A program made the position numbers and the translations under genes. A stretch of 35,786 nt of DNA from Gloeomargaritaceae cyanobacterium C42_A2020_066. Its GTDB lineage: Bacteria; Cyanobacteriota; Cyanobacteriia; Gloeomargaritales; Gloeomargaritaceae. Below, one piece after another: positions 8,959 to 18,522 of the stretch. Numbering within the stretch: position 1 is the stretch's first letter; each line of letters opens with the position of its first letter. The stretch is taken from positions 1-35,786 of the forward strand of contig JACYLR010000099.1 of the NCBI GenBank assembly GCA_015272465.1, read 5' to 3'. The notes beneath the pieces are model-generated. The model saw only the letters and a list, made by a program, of their open reading frames with translations. It ran no database searches and was not told where the DNA came from.

Positions 8959-9435
8959 CTAATCTGCAAGGCCGGCCGGGGGTGGGGCCGATGAACTGGG
9001 GTTATTGTAGCCCGCTAGGGGTTGGATGCAGAACGCGTAGTCGGCCACCACCTGACCACCGAGTACATGTTCCTGCAAGATGCGTTCCAGGACTGGGGGT
9101 GTGGCGGAGTGGTACCAGACGCCATCGGGATAGACCACGCAGATTGGGCCATCCTGGCAAACGCGCAAACAGTTGGCCTTGGTACGAAAGACGGCTCCGG
9201 CCGGCCGGGGTGGGTCGAGGCCCAGATCCTTGAGACGACGTTTGAGGTACTCCCAGGCTTCCAGGCTCAGGCCCCGATCACAGCACAGGGGCTTACTTTG
9301 ATCAGCACAGAGAAAGATGTGACGACTCAGGGTAGGTAGGCCCAAGGCCGCGGCGCGCTCGGCAAGCGTAGGGGTAGCCACAGGGCGAGATGGAGGATTC
9401 TGCACGAGACCGGCGCGCTTCAGAACCGGACACAC
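8959..9435 (-). CDS. Thioredoxin-like [2Fe-2S] ferredoxin
   Basis: A soluble Shethna-type ferredoxin. Likely cluster ligands are C43, C51/C52 ([12 protein letters not shown]), C89 and C93 (ANCLRVC), spaced as in thioredoxin-like 2Fe-2S ferredoxins; [11 protein letters not shown] after them is the usual strand of the fold. The frame opens with GTG at 9435, but the first 35 or so residues are not conserved-looking, so a later start (for example the GTG giving VATPTLAER) is possible. It heads the minus-strand operon with ycf23 nine bases downstream. It may supply electrons to an oxidoreductase, but the partner is not visible. Confidence 0.85.
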   Translation of the reverse strand: MCPVLKRAGLVQNPPSRPVATPTLAERAAALGLPTLSRHIFLCADQSKPLCCDRGLSLEAWEYLKRRLKDLGLDPPRPAGAVFRTKANCLRVCQDGPICVVYPDGVWYHSATPPVLERILQEHVLGGQVVADYAFCIQPLAGYNNPSSSAPPPAGLAD

Positions 9436-9512
9436 CGCCTTAGTTTAACGCGGGTCATGCCGGCCGGCCGGGCCAATCGCTATCCTGGAGACACCCCACG
9501 GGTCGATACATC

Positions 9513-10250
9513 ATGGCAATTCAGCTAGGACTGGGCCAGATTCCCCGCCCCACTGTGCTGTACGTGGGTCGCGAAGATAGCGCCTGCTGGTACTACTGGG
9601 ACGGTCAGAAACGCATCCCAGAACCTTTGCCCGCCCTGACGGGCTACATCCAGGGCCTCAGCCTACGTACGACGGATAATCCTCGCTTTCCTGACCGCAC
9701 CAAGGCCAGCCTGGAGATTCAGGCGGACAAACCCTACCAGATTCGCACGGAAGCTGCCCCTGGACGAGAGACCACCTTCCTCAAGGGCTTATTGTCTGCT
9801 CTTGATAACCTGGATGAGGCCCGGTTGCTAGAACCTCTGACGGTGGCGGTGGAACCGGGCGATACGGAGACGGTTGTCCTCTGTCAACTCTACGACCCGG
9901 AAACCTACCAGTCCCTGCGTTCCCATTGGGAGCAGGAATTGGACTGGCAGACGCTTCTGCATCGGGTGATGGACAAATTGACGCGCCTCCACGGCCGGCC
10001 GGCCCCGATGTCTCTGCCGGAACCCAAAGTGCCCTTTCCGGAACCGAAGCCTATCCCCCCAGAGCCTAAGCTGGAACCCCTGGATGCCAAGGCGATGATG
10101 GCCCAGAGCATGGAGGAATTGACCCGCCTGGGTTGGACAATTGACCAAGGGCGGGAGTGTCTGTTGAAGCGCTACGGCAAGCGCTCACGCCAAGAATTGA
10201 CGGAAGGGGAGTTACGGGACTTTTTGCTTCATCTCCAGCAGCAGCCCTAG
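9513..10250 (+). CDS. Conserved cyanobacterial-type protein of unknown function
   Basis: 245 aa, ATG at 9513, no signal peptide or membrane segment. Three parts can be seen: an N-terminal globular domain (1-160) with VLYVGREDSACWYYWDG; a proline/glutamate/lysine linker (about 168-192) built of PEPK-like units; and a C-terminal helical module (about 197-245) containing GWTIDQGRECLLKRYGKRSR followed by LTEGELRDFLLHLQ. The last module resembles a short C-terminal domain I associate with several cyanobacterial proteins, perhaps for nucleic acid or protein binding, but I cannot name it with confidence. The gene is divergent from the ferredoxin operon with 77 bases between. No function is proposed. 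Confidence 0.75.
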   Translation: MAIQLGLGQIPRPTVLYVGREDSACWYYWDGQKRIPEPLPALTGYIQGLSLRTTDNPRFPDRTKASLEIQADKPYQIRTEAAPGRETTFLKGLLSALDNLDEARLLEPLTVAVEPGDTETVVLCQLYDPETYQSLRSHWEQELDWQTLLHRVMDKLTRLHGRPAPMSLPEPKVPFPEPKPIPPEPKLEPLDAKAMMAQSMEELTRLGWTIDQGRECLLKRYGKRSRQELTEGELRDFLLHLQQQP

Positions 10251-10446
10251 GGTTTCCGGGGCGGCGTTAGGAATTGGCCCTTCACATAGACACCTCACTG
10301 CATTTACCTTCAGCGTTCGCTTCCACGAGGAATCGGTAACCTAGGCGATCTGGGCTGAGAGATGCTTATGAGCGGCACAATCGGGCAAGGGAGGGTGCCG
10401 TCCTACAGCCTAGAATCAAGGCATATTCTCATACAGATAAGCAGCT

Positions 10447-10650
10447 ATGCTCAGAACACTTTGGGCAACAGTTAGACAAGGGAGGATCGAGCTATTGGAG
10501 CCAACAGCGCTGCCAGAAGGTGTACGAGTATTAGTAACCGTCTTGCCTGAGGACGAAACTGCTTTCTGGCTACAGGCAAGCCAAACATCCCTTGGCACGG
10601 TTTGGGACAATGCGGAGGACGATGCCTATGCCCAGCTTCTCCAAAGATGA
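10447..10650 (+). CDS. Antitoxin of a MazF-type pair
   Basis: 67-aa protein whose stop lies 23 bases inside the following MazF-like gene, the usual arrangement of a toxin-antitoxin pair. The N-terminus (TVRQGRIELLEPTALPEGVRVLVTVLP) has the beta-rich look of small antitoxins that put G-x-I-x-L-x-E/P next to a DNA-binding fold; the C-terminus is acidic and probably wraps the toxin. The exact antitoxin family was not established. The pair lacks GGCCGGCC and sits in an AT-richer stretch, consistent with mobility. Confidence 0.75.
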   Translation: MLRTLWATVRQGRIELLEPTALPEGVRVLVTVLPEDETAFWLQASQTSLGTVWDNAEDDAYAQLLQR

Positions 10651-10957
10651 TGTTATTTTAGTGCGCTATCCTTTCTCAGACCTATCGAGTGCAAAGGTGA
10701 GGCCTGCTGTCGTGGTCAGCGCCCCTCACCCCTCTCAAGATGTCTTCATCACGCCTTTGACAAGCAAAACGGGTTCTCTGCTGGCTGGAGAGTCTTGCCT
10801 ATCTGAGTGGTCAGCCGCGGGATTGAACCTAGCAACCGCGGTCAAAAGGGGGGTGTATACCGTCCACGAAAGTCTAGTGATTCGCGTGATCGGCCAGTTA
10901 GCTGCGGTGGATGCCGACCAACTTGAGCACGCCTTGCGCGCTTGGCTGGGTTTTTAA
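10628..10957 (+). CDS. mazF: MazF/PemK-type endoribonuclease toxin
   Basis: 109-aa toxin that would cleave mRNA when free of its antitoxin. Family features are GDVVLV-like KDDVILVRYPFSD at the N-terminus, KVRPAVVVS, the strand DVFITPLTSK, and the C-terminal AVDADQLEHALRAWLGF. I start it at ATG 10628; ATG 10622 is an equal alternative, and the frame stays open to 10592. It overlaps the antitoxin by 23 bases. No frameshift or lost block is seen, so the pair looks intact. Which RNA sequence it cuts cannot be predicted. Confidence 0.88.
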   Translation: MPSFSKDDVILVRYPFSDLSSAKVRPAVVVSAPHPSQDVFITPLTSKTGSLLAGESCLSEWSAAGLNLATAVKRGVYTVHESLVIRVIGQLAAVDADQLEHALRAWLGF

Positions 10958-11097
10958 GCCGATCCAACCGCGCCGTTGGGTGCAGTATCAAGCGCTCCAT
11001 CCCATCAGGCTAAGGGTGAGCCGAGTTCAACAAGGCCCAGACTTCCCCCCATCCTGGTTTAGGATTGCGGATAACCCGCTGTATCGACTCCTCGCCC

Positions 11098-13467
11098 GTG
11101 GCTGCTGCACATTCTGACTTTCTCCACCACCTCAACCCAGCCCAACGCCAAGCGGCCCAACACTACTGTGGCCCCCTATTGGTCGTGGCTGGAGCGGGTT
11201 CCGGCAAAACCCGCGCCCTCACCTACCGGATTGCCAACCTGCTGCTCCAGCGGCGCGTCGATCCCGAAAGCATCCTGGCGGTCACCTTCACCAACAAGGC
11301 GGCGCGAGAAATCAAGGAACGGGTGGAAACCCTGCTGGCTGAACAACAGGCCCTGACCACGGCCGGCCGGCCGCTGGGGGAATTGCCCGCCAGTCAACAA
11401 ACCCGATTGCGCTCCGAGGTCTACCGGCGGATCACCAAGCCCATGTGGATGGGGACATTCCACAGCCTCTGCGCCCGCATCCTGCGCTTGGACATTGAAA
11501 AGTACCAGGACGAGCAGGGCCGCCGCTGGGAAAAGACGTTTTCGATTCTGGATGAATCGGACACCCAAGCCCTGGTCAAGGACATTGTGCTCAATGACCT
11601 CAACCTGGATGAAAAGCGCTTTGAACCGCGTTCGGTGCGCTACGCCATCAGCCATGCCAAGAACCAGGGGCTAACCCCGCGGGACGTGGAGCGCCAAGAA
11701 GCCAACTATCGGGGGCGTGTGGTGGCCGATATCTATACGCGCTACCAGCAGCGCTTGGCCGAAAATAATGCCCTTGATTTCGATGATCTGATTGGGATTC
11801 CGGTGCGTCTCTTTCGCCAGAATGAACAGATTCTGGCCTACTGGCACCAGCGTTTTCGCCACATTTTAGTGGATGAATACCAGGATACCAATCGGATTCA
11901 GTACGATCTGGTGCAATTGCTGACCACCAACGGTGAAGATAGCCGAACGTTCGAGGCTTGGCAGGATCGTTCGATTTTCGTGGTTGGTGATGCAGACCAG
12001 TCCATTTACAAGTTCCGCGGTGCTGATTTCACCATTCTGCTTGGTTTCCAGGGCGACTTTGGGGATGGTCTACCCGATGACGACACCCGGACAATGATCA
12101 AGCTAGAGGAAAACTACCGCTCCACAGCCACGATCTTGACTGCGGCCAATGCCCTGATTGAGCATAATACGGAACGCATTGACAAAATTCTCCGTCCCAC
12201 CCGTGATCCGGGGGAAGCCATTACCTGTTATGCCGCGGAGGACGAGCAGGATGAGGCCCACTATGTTGTCCAGCAAATCCGCACCCTGGCCCGGCAGAAC
12301 TCGGCCCTGAACTGGGGAGATTTTGCCATCCTCTACCGCACCAATGCCCAGTCCCGTGTTTTTGAAGATATTTTGGTGCGGGCCAATTTGCCTTACGTGA
12401 TTATTGGGGGATTGCGGTTCTACGAACGCAAGGAAATTAAGGATGCCCTAGCCTACTTGCGGTTGCTGATCAACCCGGCCGATAGCCTCAGTTTACTGCG
12501 GGTGATCAACACCCCCCGGCGGGGCATCGGCAAAACCACCCTGGATCGGCTCCAGGACATGGCCCAAACCCTGGGGTTGCCCCTCTGGGAAGTCCTCCAG
12601 GATGGAACTGCGGTGCAGACTGCGGCCGGCCGGGCGGCGCGCCCCATCGAAACCTTTGTCAACCTGCTCCAGCGGTGGCGGGTGGTGGTGGATCAGACGC
12701 CAGCCCCAGACCTGATCCAGGGCATCCTGGAGGAGTCGGGCTACCGCCGGGAATTGGAAGTCCAGGGCACGGACGAAAGTCTGGATCGGTTGCAAAACCT
12801 CCAGGAACTGTACAATGCCGCCCTCCAGTATGGGGAAGAGAACGAAGACCCCTCCCTGGCCGGGTTTCTCCAGAATGTTTCCCTCGCCTCGGATCTGGAT
12901 GGCTATTCGGAAAACCAGCCCCGTGTCACCCTGATGACCCTCCATTCCTCCAAGGGCCTGGAGTTTCCGGTGGTGTTCATGGTGGGGATGGAGCAGGGGC
13001 TTTTCCCCAATTTCCGCTCCATGAATGACCCTGCTGCCCTGGAGGAGGAGCGACGGCTGTGCTACGTGGGTATCACCCGCGCCCAGGAGTGTTTGTTCCT
13101 CAGCCATGCGGCGTCCCGTCGTCTCTATGGCAATCAGCGGGAAGCGGCAATTCCCTCCGACTTTCTCAGTGAACTCCCCAGGGATTGCCTGCGGTTGGAC
13201 GGTTCCGGCCGGCCGAATCCCTATCGGATGTCAGGGGCGAGCGTGTCTCCAGATCGGCGGCGACCACCGGAACCCATGTCCGAGGCGCGGGCGGCTGTAC
13301 CACAGACGTGGGCTGTGGGTGACCAACTGATCCACGACAAGTTTGGGCCGGGGGAAGTCACCCATGTGTTTGGAGAGGGACAGCGGCTCAACCTTGCGGT
13401 GCGTTTTGTCCAAGCTGGCCACAAGATTCTCGACCCCAAACTGGCCCGCCTACGCAAGGTGAACTAG
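11098..13467 (+). CDS. pcrA: ATP-dependent DNA helicase PcrA/UvrD
   Basis: Superfamily 1A 3'-5' helicase for repair and replication-fork maintenance. Seen in order: Q-motif LNPAQRQA, Walker A GAGSGKT (32-38), motif Ia VTFTNKAA, motif II DEYQDTN, motif III VGDADQSIYKFRGA, motif IV-type EENYRST, motif V TLHSSKGLEFP and motif VI YVGITRAQ. The C-terminal 50 residues (WAVGDQLIHDKFGPGEV and on) form the Tudor-like RNA-polymerase-binding domain known from PcrA. The frame is open from a TTG at 11065, but I prefer GTG 11098, which gives the usual short lead before SDFLHHLNPAQ. No good ribosome binding site marks either. Length about 789 aa; all helicase motifs are intact. Confidence 0.96.
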   Translation: MAAAHSDFLHHLNPAQRQAAQHYCGPLLVVAGAGSGKTRALTYRIANLLLQRRVDPESILAVTFTNKAAREIKERVETLLAEQQALTTAGRPLGELPASQQTRLRSEVYRRITKPMWMGTFHSLCARILRLDIEKYQDEQGRRWEKTFSILDESDTQALVKDIVLNDLNLDEKRFEPRSVRYAISHAKNQGLTPRDVERQEANYRGRVVADIYTRYQQRLAENNALDFDDLIGIPVRLFRQNEQILAYWHQRFRHILVDEYQDTNRIQYDLVQLLTTNGEDSRTFEAWQDRSIFVVGDADQSIYKFRGADFTILLGFQGDFGDGLPDDDTRTMIKLEENYRSTATILTAANALIEHNTERIDKILRPTRDPGEAITCYAAEDEQDEAHYVVQQIRTLARQNSALNWGDFAILYRTNAQSRVFEDILVRANLPYVIIGGLRFYERKEIKDALAYLRLLINPADSLSLLRVINTPRRGIGKTTLDRLQDMAQTLGLPLWEVLQDGTAVQTAAGRAARPIETFVNLLQRWRVVVDQTPAPDLIQGILEESGYRRELEVQGTDESLDRLQNLQELYNAALQYGEENEDPSLAGFLQNVSLASDLDGYSENQPRVTLMTLHSSKGLEFPVVFMVGMEQGLFPNFRSMNDPAALEEERRLCYVGITRAQECLFLSHAASRRLYGNQREAAIPSDFLSELPRDCLRLDGSGRPNPYRMSGASVSPDRRRPPEPMSEARAAVPQTWAVGDQLIHDKFGPGEVTHVFGEGQRLNLAVRFVQAGHKILDPKLARLRKVN

Positions 13468-13670
13468 AAAATGTACCCCTTGAAACTGCGGGTATCCCTA
13501 GGGGCCTAATTCCGACAGCAGGTCATGCCTCAGTCGGCTGATCCAGAGGCGTATTGGCGAGCGGTTAATGCCTGGTACTGGCGGTGTCTTTCCCTTACTG
13601 CCTTGCGTCAGAATCAACAAGGGAACAGTCGCGACTGAGTACCCGTGCAATCCACTGCGGGAGCGGAGCA

Positions 13671-14036
13671 ATGACCAAACTTCAACAGGTTATCGAGCAG
13701 CTTGGTGAACTGAGTCCGACTGAGCTAGAGGCATTGTTGATTGTTGTACAGGATCAGCTTGCCCGAACCCCGCATGACGTGCCTCACCGACACTCTGAGC
13801 AAGAAGGCCGCTCCATTGTGAAAACGCCGGGCGTTTGCGGTGGTGATGCCCGTCTGGCACACACCCGAATACCCGTATGGTCTTTGGAGCGATTGCGGCA
13901 ACTGGGGGCTTCCGAGCAGGCTATTCTGGGGAGCTTTCCAGGGCTGTCGGCGGCTGACCTTGCCCAAGCTTGGGCCTATGTAGACCAGCATCGCAGCGAG
14001 ATAGAACAGGCTATTGAGGCGCAGGAAGGAGCCTAG
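13671..14036 (+). CDS. DUF433 antitoxin (orphaned)
   Basis: 121-aa protein. The C-terminal half carries a DUF433 winged-helix module: SIVKTPGVCGGDARLAHTRI, then PVWSLERLRQLGASEQAIL, then LSAADLAQAWAYVDQH. The N-terminal half is a helical segment (LSPTELEALLIVVQDQ) often found ahead of it. DUF433 proteins are antitoxins paired with DUF5615 PIN-like nucleases encoded directly downstream. Here the downstream partner survives only as an internally deleted relic (14039-14167), so the antitoxin is probably orphaned. The start is ATG 13671, preceded by GGAG with 5-6 bases spacing. Family assignment is by eye. Confidence 0.83.
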   Translation: MTKLQQVIEQLGELSPTELEALLIVVQDQLARTPHDVPHRHSEQEGRSIVKTPGVCGGDARLAHTRIPVWSLERLRQLGASEQAILGSFPGLSAADLAQAWAYVDQHRSEIEQAIEAQEGA

Positions 14037-14038
14037 GA

Positions 14039-14167
14039 CTGGCTCGTCTCTATGCCGATCCTGACTTTGTGGACCCGGCCGGCCGAATCCACGAGGCCAT
14101 CCAGTCGCTGTCCGACTTCAAGGGCCTACTTATCCGGGTCAACCGGCCAGCGGCAACGCCCCCTTAG
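14039..14167 (+). pseudogene. Relic of a DUF5615 PIN-like toxin gene with a large internal deletion
   Basis: Beginning 3 bases after the DUF433 stop codon, a 42-codon frame reads LARLYADPDFV, then DPAGRIHEAIQ, then LLIRVNRPA. The first block matches the usual start of DUF5615 toxins (M-A-R-L-Y-A-D-E-x-F) and the last matches their usual end (R-I-H-x-A-I ... L-I-R-V-N-R-P). The 60-70 central residues with the catalytic acidic positions are missing, and the start codon is CTG instead of ATG. A GGCCGGCC at 14077 lies inside the retained C-terminal codons, just after the apparent junction. The toxin should be inactive. Confidence 0.72.
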
Positions 14168-14236
14168 CCCTGATCCTGAGCTTGGAGACTGCACAAGACT
14201 TGCACAAGAACCCCGTCGCGTAGCCGGTGGCTGCCC

Positions 14237-17200
14237 CTATTCCACTCCCTCAATCCGGTCTTCAATCTCCTGGTAAAGCTCCCGGAGGCGTTGAAGGTTC
14301 TCCTCGCTAGTTTCCCAGTAGCCCCGGCCATTGGCCTCCAGCAGGGTACTAACAATCCGCCGGAAGGAATGGGGATTGAGGTTCATCAACCGCTGCCGCA
14401 TCGCCTCGTCCTTGACGTAGGTGCTATTAGCGTCCTCATAAATCCAGTTGTCCACTGCCCCCGCTGTTGCCGACCAGCCCAGGGTATTATTCAGCCGCTT
14501 GGCAATTTCCCGAGCACCCTCGTAGCCGTGATTGAGTAGACCCTCATACCACTTGGGATTGAGCAGTTTGGTTCGGGAATCCAGGCGTACCGTCTCCGAG
14601 AGGCTGCGGACACGGGCATCGGGTGTGGTGGTATCGGCGATATAGGCGGCCGGCCGTTGGTTATCGCCCCGCAGCCGCTGCACCACCTTGGTGGGATCAG
14701 AATCAAAGTAGTGACTGACGTCAGTGAGGGAAATCTCCGAGGAGTCCAGATTCTGGAACGTGACGTTGACCGTCTTCAGAGACATCTGGAACAGGTCGCT
14801 GTTCTGCTGCATCGTCCCCGGATTGTCCGCATCAAAGGCGTAGCCCTTGCGTTGCAGGTACATATCCTGGAGGTCTTGCTCCTGTTCCCAGGTGGCATTT
14901 TCCACCGCCAGACTGACGTTGGCCGAGTAAGACCCGGAGGCATTGGAGAACACCCGTGTCGCTGCCTGCCGCACCTGAATCCCCAGGGTTTGGGCTTGCT
15001 CCAGGGCGTGGCGCCGCACAAAGTTCTGATCCAGGGGTTCGTCGGCTTCGGCCGCCAGTTTCACAGCTTGGTCGATCAGATACATCTGGTTGAGGAACAA
15101 ATCCCGGAACACCCCAGAGCAGTTGACCACCACGTCAATGCGCGGCCGGCCGAGTTCGGCGAGGGGCACCAGTTCCAGACGGTTCATCCGTCCCAGGGCA
15201 TCGGGCATAGGCTTGACCCCCACCAGCCAGAACACCTGGGCCAGGGATTCGCCGTAGGTCTTAATGTTGTCCGTGCCCCAGAGCACCACCGCGATCGATT
15301 CCGGCCACTGGCCCTCGTGCTCCTCGCGGTAGCGGGCCAACAACCGATCTACCACCACCCGAGCCGACTGGATCGCAGCCGAGGTGGGAATCGACTGAGG
15401 ATCAAGGGCATGGATGTTCTTACCCGTCGGCAGGACTTCCGGTGTCCGAATCGGATCACCCCCCGGCCCCGGCAGAATGTAGTCCCCCTCCAGAGCTTTG
15501 AGCAGCGCCCCCAGTTCGTTGTCCGCAGTCAGCAGTTCTAGCCCTGCTTCCAGATACTCCATCAAAGCCTTGAGTGGAGCTTGATCCACCTCGCCATAGC
15601 CCAAATCCTGAAGTGCCTTCAGGTAAGGGGCCGGCCGGCCGAGGTTGAGGAAATTGAGGCGCGCCAACCGAGATAGACGACCCTCCTCATCCGACTGGGA
15701 TTCCACCAGGGCTGTCACCGCGACACGGGTGGCCTGCTCCAGGTTTTCCAGAAGCTGCACTGCCGCCAAGTGGCCCCGATTGCTGTCGGCATACAGGGCT
15801 TCTAGGGTGTATCCCTTGGTGGTGGCCAGCAGCCGTGGCAGACTCACCAGGTTATCCTCCGGTCGATCCACCTTGGCAATACTCACCAGGGTGGCAATCG
15901 CCTCCTGGGCCGAGGGCGGCTTGCCAATCACATGCAGTCCGAAGGGCAGCAACCGGGACTCAATGTCCATCAACTGCTTATAAACCTGCCCCACCAGCGT
16001 GTCCCGCTCCTCCGCCGACAGATCTTCGGCCGGCCGCTCCGGCAGGGGGATGTCCTGATCCAGGTTCACCTGGCGGCAGGCTTCGATCACACTATTGACA
16101 ATCGCCGAACCGCGCCCCGAATCCTTGAGACTCTGGTAAGAGCCGATCAACTCCTTCAGTTCCCGCAACCCCTTGTAGAGGCCCGCATTATCCGCCGGCG
16201 GCGTCAGGTAGCTGATGGTGTTGGCGTAGCCCCGCCGCTTGGCGATCGTCGCCTCACTGGGGTTGTTGGCCGCATAGTAGTAGAGGTTGGGCAGGCCGCC
16301 GATCAGGTTATCGGGATAGCAGTCCCCCGACAGCCCCATCTGCTTACCGGGCATGAACTCCAGGGAACCGTGGGTGCCGAAGTGCAGGACGGCGTCCGCT
16401 CCCCAGAGCTTGTTGAGATAGGTGTAGTAGGCCGCAAACCCGTGGTGGGGGCTAGCAGAGCGGCTGAACAGCAACCGCATCGGGTCGCCCTCGTAGCCGA
16501 AGGTGGGCTGTACCCCGACAAACAAATTGCCGAACTGCTTGCCGTAAATCAGCAGGTTCTGGCCGTCACTGTTGAGGTGCCCCGGCGGTGGTCCCCAGTT
16601 CTCATGCAACCGCTCCGCGTAGGGAGTCAGCGCTTCGTATTCCCGCACCGGCATCCGATAGGCCACATTCAGATTGGGACTGCCCACCTGGGCCTGCCGG
16701 TCGTGGAGCACCGCCTCCATCAGCGCTTCTGGGGTTTCGGGCATCTCCTGCACGTCGTAGCCGTTGCGCTGGAGGGCCTCCATCACCTTGAAGATGGAAC
16801 CAAACACGTCGAGATAGGCGGCCGTTCCCACATTTCCCTTGTCCGGCGGGAAACTGAATACGGTGATCGCAACTTTCTTCTGGCACTTGGGCTTGCGCCG
16901 CAGATTGGCCCACTTCAGCGCCCGCTCCGCCAGTAACTCGATCCGATCCTGAAGGGCGTGGGCCTTGCCCGTAGCCCCATCCCGGCCGGAGAGGATAATC
17001 GGCTCGATGGCCCCATCCAATTCGGGAATGGCGATTTGCAGGGCGACCTGGATGGGGTGTAGACCCAAGTCGCTGGCTTCCCATTCTTCTGTGGTCTGAA
17101 ACACCAGAGGCAGCGCCACCAGGTAGGGTCGGTTCAGCTTCTTCAGGGTTTCAATGGCCTTGGGGTGATCCTGTCGGGCTGGGCCGCCGACTAGGGCAAA

Positions 17201-18211
17201 CCCAGTAAGGGACACCACCACGTCAACCAAAGGTTTCTCAGGTTTGGCAGGGTCGTAGAAGAACGCCTCCACGGGCCGAGAGAAATCTAGCCCACCGGCA
17301 AACACGGGCAACACCCGTGCCCCCAGGCACTCCAGTTCCTGCACCATGGCCACGTAGTGGGCATCATCGCCGGTGATCAGGTGGGTGCGCTGGAGCACCA
17401 GCCCGACGCAAGGCGCTAGGGGATCCTTCAGGTCGTCCCCGATATCGGTGCGGGTTTGGTGCCAGGCCAGGTAATCCGTCAGGCTCTCAAACATCTGGGG
17501 AGCCAGGGGATGCCAGAGGCCCAAGTCTGGGTAGGTGACCGGCTCCTGGAAGCTGACCTTTTCCCCCACTTGAGGCAGGTACTTGTCCGCCAGCATCAGC
17601 AGGAAGTTTTGCAGGTTCTCCTCCGAGCCACCCAGCCAGTACTGGAAGCTGAGCATGAAGTTGCGGGCATCCTGGGCCTTGTCGATGGGCAGGTACTTGA
17701 GCACCTTGGGCAGGGTTTGCAGCAGCTTGAGCATGCCGTCTTGGAAGGAAGCGCCACTCTGCTCCTTGCGCTTGCGCATGAACTGGGCAATGGCGCTCTT
17801 AGACTGCCCCAACTGAGCCATCGAGAAGGTGCCCAGCTTGTTCAGCCGCATCACTTCCGGCAGAGAGGGAAAAACGATGGCCGCATCCAGCCGATCCCGG
17901 TGGGGTTCCACCGCCGCCACCAGCTTGCGGGCTAGGTCTTCGATGAAAATCAGGGAGGCAATGAACACATTGGCCTCGGCCACATCTGCCTGGAAGGCCC
18001 GGTAGTTCTCGGCGTCGCGCAGCTCTTCGATCAAGTAACCACGCAAGTCCACCGCCAGATGAGGATGCTGGGCATTGATCGCCCGGCCGGCCGCTGTCAG
18101 CGCACTCTGGTACTGAGGCTCGAGCACGACATAGACCACTTTCATCAACGTCCGATTACCAAGCTGGTCTGGGGCAACGTGACGAACTGCGGGCTTGACG
18201 TAGGTGAACAT
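14237..18211 (-). CDS. chlH: Magnesium chelatase subunit H (ChlH)
   Basis: Large porphyrin-binding subunit of the ATP-dependent Mg-chelatase (ChlH-ChlI-ChlD) that commits protoporphyrin IX to chlorophyll. The 1324-aa length and full-length family text support it: the N-terminal DUF3479-like region ([16 protein letters not shown]), [27 protein letters not shown], the central [59 protein letters not shown] and [14 protein letters not shown]. No break is seen. The start is ATG 18211 with GAGGAG about ten bases upstream. A 6-7 bp palindrome lies in the leader, 38 bases before the ATG. ChlI and ChlD are not in the window. The FHA gene is divergent, with about 311 bases between. Confidence 0.98.
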   Translation of the reverse strand: MFTYVKPAVRHVAPDQLGNRTLMKVVYVVLEPQYQSALTAAGRAINAQHPHLAVDLRGYLIEELRDAENYRAFQADVAEANVFIASLIFIEDLARKLVAAVEPHRDRLDAAIVFPSLPEVMRLNKLGTFSMAQLGQSKSAIAQFMRKRKEQSGASFQDGMLKLLQTLPKVLKYLPIDKAQDARNFMLSFQYWLGGSEENLQNFLLMLADKYLPQVGEKVSFQEPVTYPDLGLWHPLAPQMFESLTDYLAWHQTRTDIGDDLKDPLAPCVGLVLQRTHLITGDDAHYVAMVQELECLGARVLPVFAGGLDFSRPVEAFFYDPAKPEKPLVDVVVSLTGFALVGGPARQDHPKAIETLKKLNRPYLVALPLVFQTTEEWEASDLGLHPIQVALQIAIPELDGAIEPIILSGRDGATGKAHALQDRIELLAERALKWANLRRKPKCQKKVAITVFSFPPDKGNVGTAAYLDVFGSIFKVMEALQRNGYDVQEMPETPEALMEAVLHDRQAQVGSPNLNVAYRMPVREYEALTPYAERLHENWGPPPGHLNSDGQNLLIYGKQFGNLFVGVQPTFGYEGDPMRLLFSRSASPHHGFAAYYTYLNKLWGADAVLHFGTHGSLEFMPGKQMGLSGDCYPDNLIGGLPNLYYYAANNPSEATIAKRRGYANTISYLTPPADNAGLYKGLRELKELIGSYQSLKDSGRGSAIVNSVIEACRQVNLDQDIPLPERPAEDLSAEERDTLVGQVYKQLMDIESRLLPFGLHVIGKPPSAQEAIATLVSIAKVDRPEDNLVSLPRLLATTKGYTLEALYADSNRGHLAAVQLLENLEQATRVAVTALVESQSDEEGRLSRLARLNFLNLGRPAPYLKALQDLGYGEVDQAPLKALMEYLEAGLELLTADNELGALLKALEGDYILPGPGGDPIRTPEVLPTGKNIHALDPQSIPTSAAIQSARVVVDRLLARYREEHEGQWPESIAVVLWGTDNIKTYGESLAQVFWLVGVKPMPDALGRMNRLELVPLAELGRPRIDVVVNCSGVFRDLFLNQMYLIDQAVKLAAEADEPLDQNFVRRHALEQAQTLGIQVRQAATRVFSNASGSYSANVSLAVENATWEQEQDLQDMYLQRKGYAFDADNPGTMQQNSDLFQMSLKTVNVTFQNLDSSEISLTDVSHYFDSDPTKVVQRLRGDNQRPAAYIADTTTPDARVRSLSETVRLDSRTKLLNPKWYEGLLNHGYEGAREIAKRLNNTLGWSATAGAVDNWIYEDANSTYVKDEAMRQRLMNLNPHSFRRIVSTLLEANGRGYWETSEENLQRLRELYQEIEDRIEGVE

Positions 18212-18248
18212 GCAGACTGTGCTCCTCAGGGTGCGGCCGGCTAAAACA

Positions 18249-18264
18249 GGGACTTGGAAGTCCC
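18249..18264. promoter_or_regulatory. Palindrome in the chlH leader (GGGACTT-GG-AAGTCCC)
   Basis: Two perfect 7-base arms are separated by two bases, 38 bases upstream of the chlH ATG. It could be an operator for a dimeric regulator or a 6-bp RNA hairpin with a four-base loop near the ribosome binding site. The function is inferred only from its position. Confidence 0.45.
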
Positions 18265-18407
18265 GCCACTAAGCATTTTTACCAAAAATCCCAGTACTGT
18301 GTGACAAACTGCGGCATCCCCACACAAATTGATAAGCCCTGTTCACGAATCGCAATGCGCAACGCCACAGTGCGCCCAGCCTGGAGATCCCCCGATATTT
18401 TGGGGTC

Positions 18408-18416
18408 TGGTATGAT
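18408..18416 (+). promoter_or_regulatory. Extended -10 promoter element (TGGTATGAT) upstream of the FHA gene
   Basis: TGG followed by TATGAT fits an extended -10 sigma-70-type promoter. No good -35 lies 17 bases upstream. The expected leader to the GTG at 18523 would be about 100 bases. Confidence 0.4.
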
Positions 18417-18522
18417 CCGGCTACGTAGACGGGGTAAGCTAAAGTTTGCCTGCCTGTGTTACTTTCCCTCTCCTTTGTCCACCAGCGACCCTATCCCCAG
18501 GCCCCCAATTTCCCCCAGAGCC

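Larger units (their letters stand above)
18212..18522. other. 311-bp divergent intergenic region between chlH and the FHA gene
   Basis: It contains the chlH leader with the GGGACTT/AAGTCCC palindrome near the left end, and an extended -10 element for the rightward gene at 18408-18416. The rest shows no open frame of interest. The rightward frame is open through part of it (from 18301), but the text before 18523 does not look like protein. Confidence 0.55.

Noticed and set aside
10592-10627. Longer N-terminus for the MazF-like toxin
   Set aside because: The upstream residues (MARFGTMRRTMP) overlap the antitoxin deeply and do not match the family, whose conserved text starts after 10628.
13525-13638. 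Small open frame (36 codons, starts MPQSADPEAYWRAVN) between pcrA and the DUF433 gene
   Set aside because: It has an ATG and protein-like text, but no ribosome binding site, no recognised family and no conservation evidence; kept only as a note.
18212-18300. Riboswitch upstream of chlH
   Set aside because: No cobalamin or other riboswitch consensus can be seen; only a short palindrome is present.
18301-18522. 74-residue N-terminal extension of the FHA protein
   Set aside because: Arginine/proline-rich, unlike known FHA starts, and it spans a likely promoter element.
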